This document shows, piece after piece, positions 17,199-26,347 of a DNA stretch of 64,000 nucleotides; position 1 is the stretch's first letter, and the number at the start of each line of letters is the position of its first letter. Under the pieces are notes generated by a model that was not told the DNA's origin, searched no databases, and worked only from the letters and a program-made list of their open reading frames with translations. A program made the position numbers and the translations under genes. Location of the stretch: positions 31,036-95,035 of the forward strand of contig JAAYSZ010000029.1 in the NCBI GenBank assembly GCA_012523895.1, in the 5' to 3' direction. This DNA is from Erysipelotrichaceae bacterium. Its GTDB lineage: Bacteria > Bacillota_I > Bacilli_A > Erysipelotrichales > Erysipelotrichaceae.

Positions 17199-19477
17199 TA
17201 CGTAAATCAAACATTGATGGTGCACAAAATGTTGAAGTAAGTAAAAAATTAGAATGTGAAAAACCATTAATTGAACAATTAGAAATAATGGAAAATTATA
17301 CACGTACTCATCGTGATTCTTTAAGTGTGTCAAAACATCGTAGAGAATTAAATTGTTTAAAAACAATATTTCCTAAACTTTTTGCTAAAACTAAAGAAAA
17401 TGATTTAATCGCAGGAAGACTTGATTTTTTACCTATTGGATTTGGCTCAGTAACATCTCTAGGTGGAGTAGGTCATTACTGTGTTTTTAATAAATTGCGA
17501 AAGTTTAAAGAAAAGCTAAAAACAATAGAAGAAAAATCAAGAGTTGATAAATTATATGATTATTGGATGGATCATGATTTAAAAGCAATTTATTGTAATA
17601 AAGTTTTAAAAGAACCTTATATTGGAAGGTTTATTGATTGTAATTATCCAATGATGGCTACTGCTCGTCTTTCTGGAATGATGTTACATTATGATTGGTT
17701 ATGTGATTTAGGAATTAAAGGAATAAAAGAGAAAATACAAAAACAATTAGTTAAAGATTCTGATAATGAATTTTTAATAATTGCTAATGAAACATTAGAC
17801 TTATTTCAAGAAGTAGTAGACTTTTTAATAAGTGATTTAATAGAACAAACTAAAAAAGCTAAACCAAAAAGATTAACTGAATTAAAGTTGATGATTGAAA
17901 GCTTAAAAGCAATACGTAATGAAAAACCAACAACATTTCATCAAGCAATTCAATTAATTTGGATATATGCATTACTAGCAGGATGTATTAATTATGGAAG
18001 ACTAGATGATATTTTAGGACCATATATGGTTAATGATATTAATAAAGGTTTAATTACTAAAGAAGATGCATTTAATTATTTAAAATCATTATGGACTTTA
18101 ATTGAAAATAGAAGAACTACTGTTAATGGTCGTATTATAGTTGGTGGTAAAGGAAGGAAAAATCCTAAAGATGCAGATGAATTTGCGAAAATTGCAATAA
18201 AGGTAACACAAGAATGTAAATATGTAGAACCACAATTTACACTTAGATTTACTAAGGATACACCTCAAGAAATATGGGATATGGCCATGGATAGTTTAGG
18301 AGATAAAGCTACTTATCCAACACTTTATAATGATGATGTAAATGTTCCTGCAGTAGAATATGCAATGAGAGTAGATAATGAAACTGCTAAACAATATGTT
18401 CCTTTTGGTTGTGGTGAGTTTGTTATACAAGGACAAAGTGTAGGTACTCCTAATACACTTTTAAATATGTTAATGTTACTTAACTTTACAATGAATAAAG
18501 GTGTTGATCCTAATGATGGAATATTTAAATGTGGTCCAGTTAAGTTTAAAGATTTAGATGAATATACTTCATTTGATGAATTCTATTTAAAATATAAGGA
18601 AGTACTAGAATTTTATAGTGATTTATCAATTGATGCTCAATATAGAAGTTATGAAATAATGAATGAAGAAGTTAGTTTTCTTTTTACAAGTATATTAATG
18701 GACGATTGTATTGAAAAAGGAAAAGCATTACTTGATGGTGGTGTTCGTTACTTAGGTGGAACAAATGAAACATATGGAAACATAAATGCTTCAGATTCAC
18801 TTTATGTAATTAAAAAATTGGTTTTTGATGATAAAAAAGTTAAATTTTCAACTTTGAATGATGCACTACTTAATAATTTTGAAGGTTATGAAGATTTAAG
18901 AAAAGAATGTTTAAGTTGTGCTAAATATGGAAATGATATTGATGAAGTAGATGATTTAGCAAATGATTTATATGAAATGATTGCAAAAGCAATACGCAAT
19001 CGTGGCATTAAAAAAGGAATGCAATACTATTTAATAGTAATTAGTAATAATCAAACTAATACAGAATGGGGAAGAAAAACAAGTGCTTCAGCTGATGGTA
19101 GATTAAAAGGAACATTTATGAATCCAGCAAATAATCCAGTTGGTGGAGCAAGTGTAAAAGGACCTACAGCCGTACTTAATTCTTTATCAAAATTTAAAGC
19201 AAAATATCACGGTGGATCTGTGCAAAATATTAAATTTACTCCTAGTATGTTTAATGAAAATAGAGAAGCAATAAACTCATTATTTAAAACATATTTTGAT
19301 AAAGGAGGATGTCAACTAATGGTTACTGTAGTTGACCATGGAGTTTTAGAAGATGCACAAAAAAATCCAGATAAATATCCAGATTTGATTGTAAGAGTTA
19401 GTGGATTTAGTGCTATATTTGTAAATTTAGAAAAAGATGTTCAAGATGAAGTAATGAGTCGTGTGCTATATGGTTAG
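17195..19477 (+). CDS. Glycyl radical enzyme (pyruvate formate-lyase superfamily), substrate unknown
   Basis: 760 aa. The C-terminal radical site is RVSGFS (Gly about 737) and the thiyl site is FGCGEF (Cys about 406, Glu about 408); the Cys-x-Glu spacing is that of the GRE dehydratases and lyases, whereas PFL proper has adjacent Cys-Cys. Other family blocks: EPQFTLRFTKDTP, GGTNETYGNINA and the tail VQDEVMSRV. It starts at TTG 17195 behind GAAAGGAG and overlaps nanE by 4 bp. Its activase follows immediately. I cannot assign it to choline, glycerol, hydroxyproline, isethionate or arylacetate enzymes. Confidence 0.93.
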   Translation: MIRKSNIDGAQNVEVSKKLECEKPLIEQLEIMENYTRTHRDSLSVSKHRRELNCLKTIFPKLFAKTKENDLIAGRLDFLPIGFGSVTSLGGVGHYCVFNKLRKFKEKLKTIEEKSRVDKLYDYWMDHDLKAIYCNKVLKEPYIGRFIDCNYPMMATARLSGMMLHYDWLCDLGIKGIKEKIQKQLVKDSDNEFLIIANETLDLFQEVVDFLISDLIEQTKKAKPKRLTELKLMIESLKAIRNEKPTTFHQAIQLIWIYALLAGCINYGRLDDILGPYMVNDINKGLITKEDAFNYLKSLWTLIENRRTTVNGRIIVGGKGRKNPKDADEFAKIAIKVTQECKYVEPQFTLRFTKDTPQEIWDMAMDSLGDKATYPTLYNDDVNVPAVEYAMRVDNETAKQYVPFGCGEFVIQGQSVGTPNTLLNMLMLLNFTMNKGVDPNDGIFKCGPVKFKDLDEYTSFDEFYLKYKEVLEFYSDLSIDAQYRSYEIMNEEVSFLFTSILMDDCIEKGKALLDGGVRYLGGTNETYGNINASDSLYVIKKLVFDDKKVKFSTLNDALLNNFEGYEDLRKECLSCAKYGNDIDEVDDLANDLYEMIAKAIRNRGIKKGMQYYLIVISNNQTNTEWGRKTSASADGRLKGTFMNPANNPVGGASVKGPTAVLNSLSKFKAKYHGGSVQNIKFTPSMFNENREAINSLFKTYFDKGGCQLMVTVVDHGVLEDAQKNPDKYPDLIVRVSGFSAIFVNLEKDVQDEVMSRVLYG

Positions 19478-20366
19478 TTTAAATATTATGGAAATAGAGC
19501 GTTTTGCAATTTCTGATGGACCAGGGATAAGAACAACTGTATTTTTACAAGGTTGTCCTTTATATTGTCCCTGGTGTTCTAATCCAGAATCTCAAAAAAT
19601 TAAAACACATTTGTTTCATTTGGAATCAAAATGTATTGGATGTAGAAGGTGTGAAAGTGTTTGTAAACAAAACGCAATAAAATTTAAAGAAAATAAGTTT
19701 ACTTTTAATGAGAATTTATGTATTTTTTGTAAAGATTGTGCTTTAAAGTGTATACAAAATGCTATCTCATTTGTAGGTGAAAAAGTATCTATTTCTGATA
19801 TTATTTCTGAAATAGAAAAAGATGATGATTATTACAAATCAAGTGGTGGTGGAGTTACTATTTCTGGTGGAGAACCATTTGTTCAATTTGAAGGTTTTTT
19901 TGAACTTTGTAAAAGATTAAAAGAAAAAAACTATCATGTATGTGTAGAAACTACAGGACAAACAACAATAGATAAATGTAATAAGATATCTGATTATGTA
20001 GATTTATTTTTGATTGATTATAAACATTCAAATTCAAAAAAACTTAAAGAAGTTACAGGTGGAGATTTAGAAATAATTGAAACAACAATAAAAACATTAT
20101 TAAATAATAAATCTAATCAAGTTATTATTAGAATTCCTGTAATACCTAACTTTAATCATACAAAAGAAGATATGAATCAAATTTTTAAAAGATTAGAAGA
20201 ATTAAATGTAACTGAAGTACACTTATTACCTTTTCATAATTTTGGTAAAACAAAATATAAACAAATGAGAAAAGATTATTTTTATGAATCAGTACCAAGT
20301 TTAAATAAAAAAGATTTAGAAATTTATCTAAAAGATAAATGGAATTTTAAATTATATATTAAATAA
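19470..20366 (+). CDS. Glycyl-radical-enzyme activating enzyme (radical SAM)
   Basis: Generates the glycyl radical in the preceding enzyme. About 298 aa from the ATG at 19470, which overlaps the GRE gene by 8 bp. Radical-SAM cluster CPLYCPWC (Cys about 29, 33, 36) after SDGPGIRTTVFLQG. Two inserted ferredoxin-type 4Fe-4S motifs (CIGCRRCESVC, CIFCKDCALKC, about 52-95), the architecture of activases of the dehydratase/decarboxylase-type GREs; PflA proper lacks them. GGGVTISGGEP follows. Confidence 0.95.
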   Translation: MVSLNIMEIERFAISDGPGIRTTVFLQGCPLYCPWCSNPESQKIKTHLFHLESKCIGCRRCESVCKQNAIKFKENKFTFNENLCIFCKDCALKCIQNAISFVGEKVSISDIISEIEKDDDYYKSSGGGVTISGGEPFVQFEGFFELCKRLKEKNYHVCVETTGQTTIDKCNKISDYVDLFLIDYKHSNSKKLKEVTGGDLEIIETTIKTLLNNKSNQVIIRIPVIPNFNHTKEDMNQIFKRLEELNVTEVHLLPFHNFGKTKYKQMRKDYFYESVPSLNKKDLEIYLKDKWNFKLYIK

Positions 20367-20401
20367 TAAATAAGCATACTTATTTAGTTGACGGAGAAAA
20401 A

Positions 20402-21241
20402 ATGAAATTATTTTTATCAGATTTAGATGGAACTTTATTGTCAAAAGATCTTACAATTTCCAAAGAAGATATTAATGTTATTAATTTATTAAATGAAAGA
20501 GGTATTAGTTTTGGACTTGCTACAGGAAGAGATCTTCATTTTTGTAAACGTTTAGCTGATAAGTATAATTTAAATATAAATACCTTTATCGCAAATAATG
20601 GTGCAACACTTATATATAAAAACAAAGTTATTCATGAAGAAAAAATTGAAAATAATAAAGTCGATTTTATTCTAGAAAAATTATTACCCATTTCAAATGA
20701 CTTATTTGTATTTGAGGTTTTAGAAAATGAAAGATCTATAGGGCTTTATAATGAGTATACAAAACAAGATTGGAATCTTTATACAAATATTTTTGGCGAT
20801 ATGTTAAAAACTAAGTTTCTTGATGTTGATATTAGAACCTTAACAAAAGATAATAGCTATTCTTTTTATAAGATTTCTATGTATGTAATAAATCCAGAAA
20901 AAACAACAAGTTTACTTTGTAAACTTAAAAAAATGTTTGAAAATCATTTTGAAATTTTACAAACATCGTATAATTGTATTGAACTTAGTAAAAAGGGAGT
21001 AAACAAAGCAAATACTGCAGAAATTTTATTTCAACAAACACCATTTACAAAAGAAACAACCAGTTTTATTGGTGATGGTGAAAATGATATAGGTCTAATT
21101 AATTTAATTCCTAAATCATATGTAATAGAAACGGCTAATCAAGTTGTAAAAGAAAAAGCTAATTATATTGTTAAATCTGTAAGTGAAGCTATATTAAAAG
21201 AGTTAAAGATAGTTAATGGAAAGGAAATATATGAAAAATAA
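20402..21241 (+). CDS. HAD-superfamily phosphatase, Cof/YidA type
   Basis: 279 aa. DLDGTLLS near the N-terminus (Asp 8 and 10), ATGRDLHF motif II, and FIGDGENDIGL (about 220) motif IV: the Cof-type HAD IIB architecture that usually dephosphorylates sugar phosphates. Starts 35 nt after the activase with GACGGAG as RBS, on the same strand with no T-tract terminator between (a small AAATAAG/CTTATTT hairpin is present). Likely removes phosphate from a pathway intermediate or product; the specificity is unknown. Confidence 0.85.
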   Translation: MKLFLSDLDGTLLSKDLTISKEDINVINLLNERGISFGLATGRDLHFCKRLADKYNLNINTFIANNGATLIYKNKVIHEEKIENNKVDFILEKLLPISNDLFVFEVLENERSIGLYNEYTKQDWNLYTNIFGDMLKTKFLDVDIRTLTKDNSYSFYKISMYVINPEKTTSLLCKLKKMFENHFEILQTSYNCIELSKKGVNKANTAEILFQQTPFTKETTSFIGDGENDIGLINLIPKSYVIETANQVVKEKANYIVKSVSEAILKELKIVNGKEIYEK

Positions 21242-22379
21242 AAATATACTTAAATTTTTAATTTTTTACTTAATAGTATTTATCGCAATATCAATGCCAT
21301 ATTCCTATATACAAACATTTTTAGAACATGTAGGATATGACGTTTTTGAAAGAGGAATAATATTATCAGGAGCAGCAATAGTTACTATTGTTACACAATT
21401 TGGTATTGGGTATATATGCGATAAATACAAAACAGATAAAAAACCTTTTAATGTAACATTGATAATATTGGTTATCTCAGCTTTGATTATGTATCAAATA
21501 ACGCATAAAAATTTTTTTATGCATTTAATATTTGCATCTTTAGTAGGTGGCTTATCAGGAGCGGTAATGTCTGTTCAAGATGCATGGACTTTAGAAGTTG
21601 ATAAATCATGTAAAGAAAACTATGGGACAATTAGAGCTTTTGGTGCAATAGGTTGGATGATTGGAACACCAATAGGAGCTTTTTTAATAGAAAAGTATGG
21701 ATATACAGCATTAGGACCTGTTTTTGCTGCCTTATCTATCTTAAGTATTTTATATACAATAATACTGGAAGATGCACAAAAACAAGAAACTACAGAACAG
21801 ATTAAATTATCAGACTTAAAACAATTGTTTAAATCAAAAAGATATATAGTAGTAGTTACAATATTTTTCTTTATTTTTATAATTTCATCAGCAAATCTTT
21901 ATACTGTAATTGATAAACTTCTTGCATTAAATGCCACTGAGACAGTTGTTGGTATGAGAGGAAGCATTCAAGCTTTTGTTGAGTTACCATTATTTTTTGC
22001 TGGAGCATATTTATTAAAGAGATTTGGGGATAGAAAATTATTAATTTTTGGAACTATTATGTATATTTTTCGTTTTATAGGATATGCTGTTGTTCAAACT
22101 CCTGAATTAATTCTTTTGGTTACATGCATGCAATGTGTTACTTTTCCAATTATTATGATTACAAGTAAGACTCTTGTGGATAGTGCTACACCTGAAAACT
22201 TAAAGACAAGTGGACAAACTATTGCATCATCAATATATAGTGGTATTCCAGCTTTGATAACACCATTAATTTCTGGATTTTTAATTCAAAGGACTTCAAT
22301 TGATTTTACTTTATTATTTTATGGAATAATTGGTTTGATTCCTTTAGGACTTGGATTAATGTTAAACAAAATTAAATAA
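21231..22379 (+). CDS. Major facilitator superfamily transporter
   Basis: About 382 aa with roughly 12 hydrophobic helices. Start ATG 21231 behind GGAAAGG, overlapping the HAD gene by 11 bp. The pattern (GIILSGAAIVTIVTQFGIG...YICDKYKT, later FGAIGWMIGTPIGAF and LLKRFGDRK) resembles the LacY/nucleoside-like MFS group, i.e. a proton symporter for a sugar or nucleoside. As last gene of the operon it probably imports the substrate handled by the NanE-like and glycyl radical enzymes. Confidence 0.88.
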   Translation: MKNKNILKFLIFYLIVFIAISMPYSYIQTFLEHVGYDVFERGIILSGAAIVTIVTQFGIGYICDKYKTDKKPFNVTLIILVISALIMYQITHKNFFMHLIFASLVGGLSGAVMSVQDAWTLEVDKSCKENYGTIRAFGAIGWMIGTPIGAFLIEKYGYTALGPVFAALSILSILYTIILEDAQKQETTEQIKLSDLKQLFKSKRYIVVVTIFFFIFIISSANLYTVIDKLLALNATETVVGMRGSIQAFVELPLFFAGAYLLKRFGDRKLLIFGTIMYIFRFIGYAVVQTPELILLVTCMQCVTFPIIMITSKTLVDSATPENLKTSGQTIASSIYSGIPALITPLISGFLIQRTSIDFTLLFYGIIGLIPLGLGLMLNKIK

Positions 22380-22466
22380 AATAGAAAAACAACTTAATCG
22401 AATTTTTAGCATAAATAAATATATGATAAAATACATTTATAAATTTTATAAAGAAGTGGAGAAACT

Positions 22467-25400
22467 ATGTTAAAAATTCATTTTTTTGCTTTAATATCTA
22501 TAATTATTTGTTTAATAGGATATTTATTGCAAAACAATAAATTTAAAGTACCTAAAATACCTATTTTTTTAGTGTTATTAATTGGATTTATTATTAGAGT
22601 AGCGATAGCTTACAATACTCCTGGATTTAAGTATGATATTAACACTTATGGAGCATGGGCTGAAATGATGTATAATTTAGGACCTTCAAATTTTTATTCT
22701 GTTGATGTTTTAACTGATTATCCTCCACTTTATATGTACATGTTGTATATAGTAGGGTTTATAAGAAACTTTTTTAATTTGGAATGGTTATCTAAAACTC
22801 ATGTTTTGTTGTTGAAATTTCCTTCAATAATTTCAGATATTATTTGTATATATTTGATTTATAAGAGCGCAAAAAATAAACATGATGAAAATAAAGCTAT
22901 TATTTTTAGTTTGATTTATTTATTTTTACCGGTAATTATTATTAATTCCTCTTCATGGGGACAAACAGATTCACTTTATGCATTAATGATTGTTTTAATG
23001 TGTTTATCTTTAAAAAAAGAAAAGATGTTTTTAGCTTATCTTTCTTATGGAATTGGAGTTCTTTTAAAACCACAAACAATAATTTTTACACCAGTCTTAT
23101 TAGTAGGAATTATTGATAATGTATTGGTTGATTTTAATATAAAAAAAATAATTAATAATTTAAATTATGGATTATTAGTTATATTAGGGATGTTTATTAT
23201 ATCTTTGCCTTTTGGTATAGAAAATGTAATAAGACAATATTTTAACACAATAAATTCAGTTGTTTTTGCGTCAAGAAATGCATATAACTTTTGGGCAATG
23301 ATTGGTATGAATTGGGTTAATCAAAATACAAAAGTTTTATTTTTTAGTGCGAAAGCATGGGGAAGTATAGCAATAGTATTAATAGTAATTATTACATTTT
23401 TCTTAAGTTATAAATATAATAAAAAATCTAATAAATATTTTTTATTAGGTGCATTTATTATTTTTACAATGTTTATGTTTTCAGTAAGGATGTGTGAAAG
23501 ATATTTATATCCGCTTTTTATATTAATAATTTTAGCATTGATTGAAAAACAATATAATTACTTATGGATTACTTTAACAGGAGCTTCAGTACTTAACTAC
23601 TATAATACTGCTCATACTTTATATTTTTATGATCCACAAACATATAATTATAACTGTCCATTTAGATTTAGTGTTTCTATTGGAATGCTTGTATTGTATA
23701 TATTTTTTATAATTGGTTTGTTTAGTACCAAAGATATAACTATAAGTTTTACAAAAATAATAAAACCTTTGAAACCTATACCTAGCAAAAAGAAAAATTA
23801 TATAAAAAAAATAGATTTAATAATGATGATATCAATTACAGTATTCTATAGTTTTTTTGCGCTATATGATTTAGGAGATAATAAAGCTCCCGAGACTGTA
23901 TATAATATAAAACAAAATGAAAGCATTGTTTTAGAGTTTGAAGAAATTCCAAATAAATTGATTTATTATATTGGTCCTGCCCATCAAAGAAAATTCAATA
24001 TTGAAACAGAAAATGATATACAAGAGATTACATTACAAAATGTATTTAAATGGGAAGAAGTAGATTTAACAACTAAAGAAAATAAATTAGTATTAACATT
24101 ATTAAGTGATAAAGCTTTAATAATTGAATTATGTTTTAAAAAAGATGACAAAATAATAAAACCAATTAATTATAGTGAATATAAAGAATTATTTGATGAA
24201 GAATATTTAGTTCCGGAAGAACCTTCATTTAGAAATAGCACATATTTTGATGAAATATATCATGCTAGAACTGCTTATGAATATATAAATAAGCTACCTA
24301 CTTATGAAAGGGTACATCCACCTTTAGGTAAAATACTTATATCAATAGGAGTAATTGTTTTTGGAATGAATCCATTTGGATATAGAATAATAGGTACTTT
24401 ATTTGGAATATTAATGTTGCCATTAATATATGTATTTAGTAAGAAAATATTTAATAATACACTATTATCTTCAGTTTCTACATTTATCTTTGCTTTTGAT
24501 TTTATGCATTTTGTACAAACAAGAATATCTACAATTGATGTCTATGTTACTTTCTTTATAATATTAATGTTTTATTTTATGTATGAATATAGTACAAAAA
24601 GTTTTTATGATACAAAACTTAAGGATTTATTTATTCTATTAGGGTTATCTAGTATTTCTATGGCTTTAGCAGTTTCTACTAAATGGTCAGGTGCTTATGC
24701 AGGAGTTGGTATTGCAATAATATTTTTTATGAATTTATTTAGAAGATATAGAGAATATTTATATGCTAAAAATGATCTAGATGGACATACTGAAAATATA
24801 TCTCATAAATATATTGTTGATAATTTTAAATCTAAAACAATTAAAATAATAGGTTTTTGTATTGTCTTTTTTGTGATTATTCCAATTATTATGTATACAT
24901 TATTTTATATTCCTTTTGTGGATTCTAATAATAGTCATTTGATAAAGAAGATGATAGATAGTCAAATATATATTTTTAATTACCATACAAATTTAGAAGC
25001 AACGCATTATTTTAGTTCTCTTTGGTATGAGTGGCCAATAATGATTAAACCTGTTTGGTATTATTCTAGAGTTGTTAGTGATACTTTAAGAGAAGGGATT
25101 AGTAGTTTTGGAAATCCTTTAGTATGGTGGGTAGGAATTTTTGCGTTTATTTTTCAATTTTATATTTTGTTTAACAAAAATATTTCTAAAGCTGATAAAT
25201 ATAATACTATATTTATATTAATTGCATATTTATCAGGTTTATTACCTTGGGTATTAGTTACTAGAGTTATATTTATTTATCATTATTTTCCTTGTGTGCC
25301 TTTTGTCGTACTGATGATAATAAATAGTTTTAAACAAATAAGAAACAATGTTTCTAGCAAAATTTTTAAAATATTTATAATTAGCTATACATTATGTGTT

Positions 25401-25511
25401 TTTGCTTTATTTATACTATTTTATCCAGTGTTATCAGGCCAAGCTGTAGAATTAAGTTTTGTAGTTAAGTATTTACGTTGGCTTCCAGAATGGTTTTTAG
25501 TATCTGGATAA
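22467..25511 (+). CDS. Double GT-C glycosyltransferase (GT87-like plus PMT-like), membrane
   Basis: 1014 aa, many membrane helices. Residues 1-~430 resemble GT87/DUF2029-type mannosyltransferases (YDINTYGAWAEM early, SSWGQTDSLYALM, GVLLKPQTIIF). Residues ~580-1014 resemble protein O-mannosyltransferase/ArnT-like enzymes (acidic FDEIYHARTAYEY, VHPPLGKILIS, ISTIDVYVTFF, STKWSGAY). A soluble ~130-residue segment joins them. Both halves should use a polyprenyl-phosphate sugar and transfer it outside the membrane. RBS GTGGAG. Monocistronic by spacing. It may glycosylate the surface proteins or wall polymers; that is inference. Confidence 0.85.
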   Translation: MLKIHFFALISIIICLIGYLLQNNKFKVPKIPIFLVLLIGFIIRVAIAYNTPGFKYDINTYGAWAEMMYNLGPSNFYSVDVLTDYPPLYMYMLYIVGFIRNFFNLEWLSKTHVLLLKFPSIISDIICIYLIYKSAKNKHDENKAIIFSLIYLFLPVIIINSSSWGQTDSLYALMIVLMCLSLKKEKMFLAYLSYGIGVLLKPQTIIFTPVLLVGIIDNVLVDFNIKKIINNLNYGLLVILGMFIISLPFGIENVIRQYFNTINSVVFASRNAYNFWAMIGMNWVNQNTKVLFFSAKAWGSIAIVLIVIITFFLSYKYNKKSNKYFLLGAFIIFTMFMFSVRMCERYLYPLFILIILALIEKQYNYLWITLTGASVLNYYNTAHTLYFYDPQTYNYNCPFRFSVSIGMLVLYIFFIIGLFSTKDITISFTKIIKPLKPIPSKKKNYIKKIDLIMMISITVFYSFFALYDLGDNKAPETVYNIKQNESIVLEFEEIPNKLIYYIGPAHQRKFNIETENDIQEITLQNVFKWEEVDLTTKENKLVLTLLSDKALIIELCFKKDDKIIKPINYSEYKELFDEEYLVPEEPSFRNSTYFDEIYHARTAYEYINKLPTYERVHPPLGKILISIGVIVFGMNPFGYRIIGTLFGILMLPLIYVFSKKIFNNTLLSSVSTFIFAFDFMHFVQTRISTIDVYVTFFIILMFYFMYEYSTKSFYDTKLKDLFILLGLSSISMALAVSTKWSGAYAGVGIAIIFFMNLFRRYREYLYAKNDLDGHTENISHKYIVDNFKSKTIKIIGFCIVFFVIIPIIMYTLFYIPFVDSNNSHLIKKMIDSQIYIFNYHTNLEATHYFSSLWYEWPIMIKPVWYYSRVVSDTLREGISSFGNPLVWWVGIFAFIFQFYILFNKNISKADKYNTIFILIAYLSGLLPWVLVTRVIFIYHYFPCVPFVVLMIINSFKQIRNNVSSKIFKIFIISYTLCVFALFILFYPVLSGQAVELSFVVKYLRWLPEWFLVSG

Positions 25512-25515
25512 ATAT

Positions 25516-25851
25516 TGTGGAAAAACATTATATCCACTTTTAATAATAATTTATTAAAAAAGATGATTTTACATTTATAACATTAACTAAGTGTTTTGTA
25601 TTTGGGAAATAATGTTATAATACTTCATAGAGGTATTATTGATGGATTTAATTGATTTAAAAGAAAAGTGTGTGGAAAAAGGTTTTGAATTGAATGAAAA
25701 TCAATTAAAACAGTTTGATAAGTATGCAAATTTATTAATTGAATGGAATAAAAAGATAAATCTTACGGCAATTACTGAATATAATGAAATTGTGGAAAAA
25801 CATTTTTTCGACAGTGTTATACCTCTATTAGATGAAAAACTATGTGGAAAA
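25516..25851 (-). promoter_or_regulatory. Cluster of four DnaA-box-like 9-mers
   Basis: TTTTCCACA (fits TTWTNCACA) occurs four times on the minus strand at 25516-25524, 25671-25679, 25791-25799 and 25843-25851, plus a weaker ATATCCACT on the plus strand at 25530-25538. The first lies in the AT-rich promoter region of rsmG; the others are inside rsmG. Three are partly explained by codons (Val-Glu-Lys twice, Cys-Gly-Lys once), so binding is a hypothesis. Confidence 0.4.
25613..25621 (+). promoter_or_regulatory. Extended -10 promoter of the rsmG-noc-soj-spo0J operon
   Basis: TGTTATAAT ends 20 nt before the rsmG ATG. A -35 at the right distance is poor, as expected for an extended -10 promoter. 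Confidence 0.7.
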
Positions 25852-26337
25852 CTATGTGATGTAGGCTCTGGTGCAGGGTTTCCTAGCATACCTATGAAGA
25901 TTGTAGATCCTAGTTTAGAAGTGGTTATATTAGAACCTATAAATAAGAGATGTGTATTCTTAAATGAAGTTATTTCCCAACTAAATTTAGATAATATTAC
26001 TGTTTATAACGTTAGAAGCGAAGACTTTGTAAAAGAAAACAGGGAAATATTTGATATAGTTATAGCTAGAGCTGTCGCAAATCTATCTATACTTGCTGAA
26101 TTATGTATACCTTTAGTAAAGATGGATTCATATTTTATTGCGATGAAAGGTGAAAAAGGTATTCAAGAATCTGTTGATGCAACTAATGCTACAAATATAT
26201 TAGGTTGTAAATTAATAAAAGCTAATGAATTTATGTTAAATGAATTTAAAAGAGTTAATTTAGTTTATAAAAAAATTAAGAAAACACCTTTAAAATATCC
26301 AAGGAATTATTCTAGAATAAAAAAACAACCATTATAA
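25642..26337 (+). CDS. rsmG: 16S rRNA (guanine(527)-N7)-methyltransferase
   Basis: Methylates G527 of 16S rRNA with SAM. 231 aa; SAM-binding DVGSGAGFPSIPM (about 73-85), EIVEKHFFDS before it, and VIARAVANLS later, all family hallmarks. Start ATG 25642 with AGAGG 8 nt upstream; a TTG directly before it is less likely. First gene of a four-gene run with noc, soj and spo0J, the classical Bacilli order (gidB-noc-soj-spo0J). Confidence 0.95.
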   Translation: MDLIDLKEKCVEKGFELNENQLKQFDKYANLLIEWNKKINLTAITEYNEIVEKHFFDSVIPLLDEKLCGKLCDVGSGAGFPSIPMKIVDPSLEVVILEPINKRCVFLNEVISQLNLDNITVYNVRSEDFVKENREIFDIVIARAVANLSILAELCIPLVKMDSYFIAMKGEKGIQESVDATNATNILGCKLIKANEFMLNEFKRVNLVYKKIKKTPLKYPRNYSRIKKQPL

Positions 26338-26347
26338 GAGGGTTAAT

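Noticed and set aside
25511..25860. oriC in the rsmG upstream region
   Set aside because: DnaA-box-like repeats and AT-rich DNA are present, but all genes on both sides are plus-strand, which would put 25 kb of housekeeping genes head-on to replication, and dnaA is absent. Kept only as a DnaA-box cluster.
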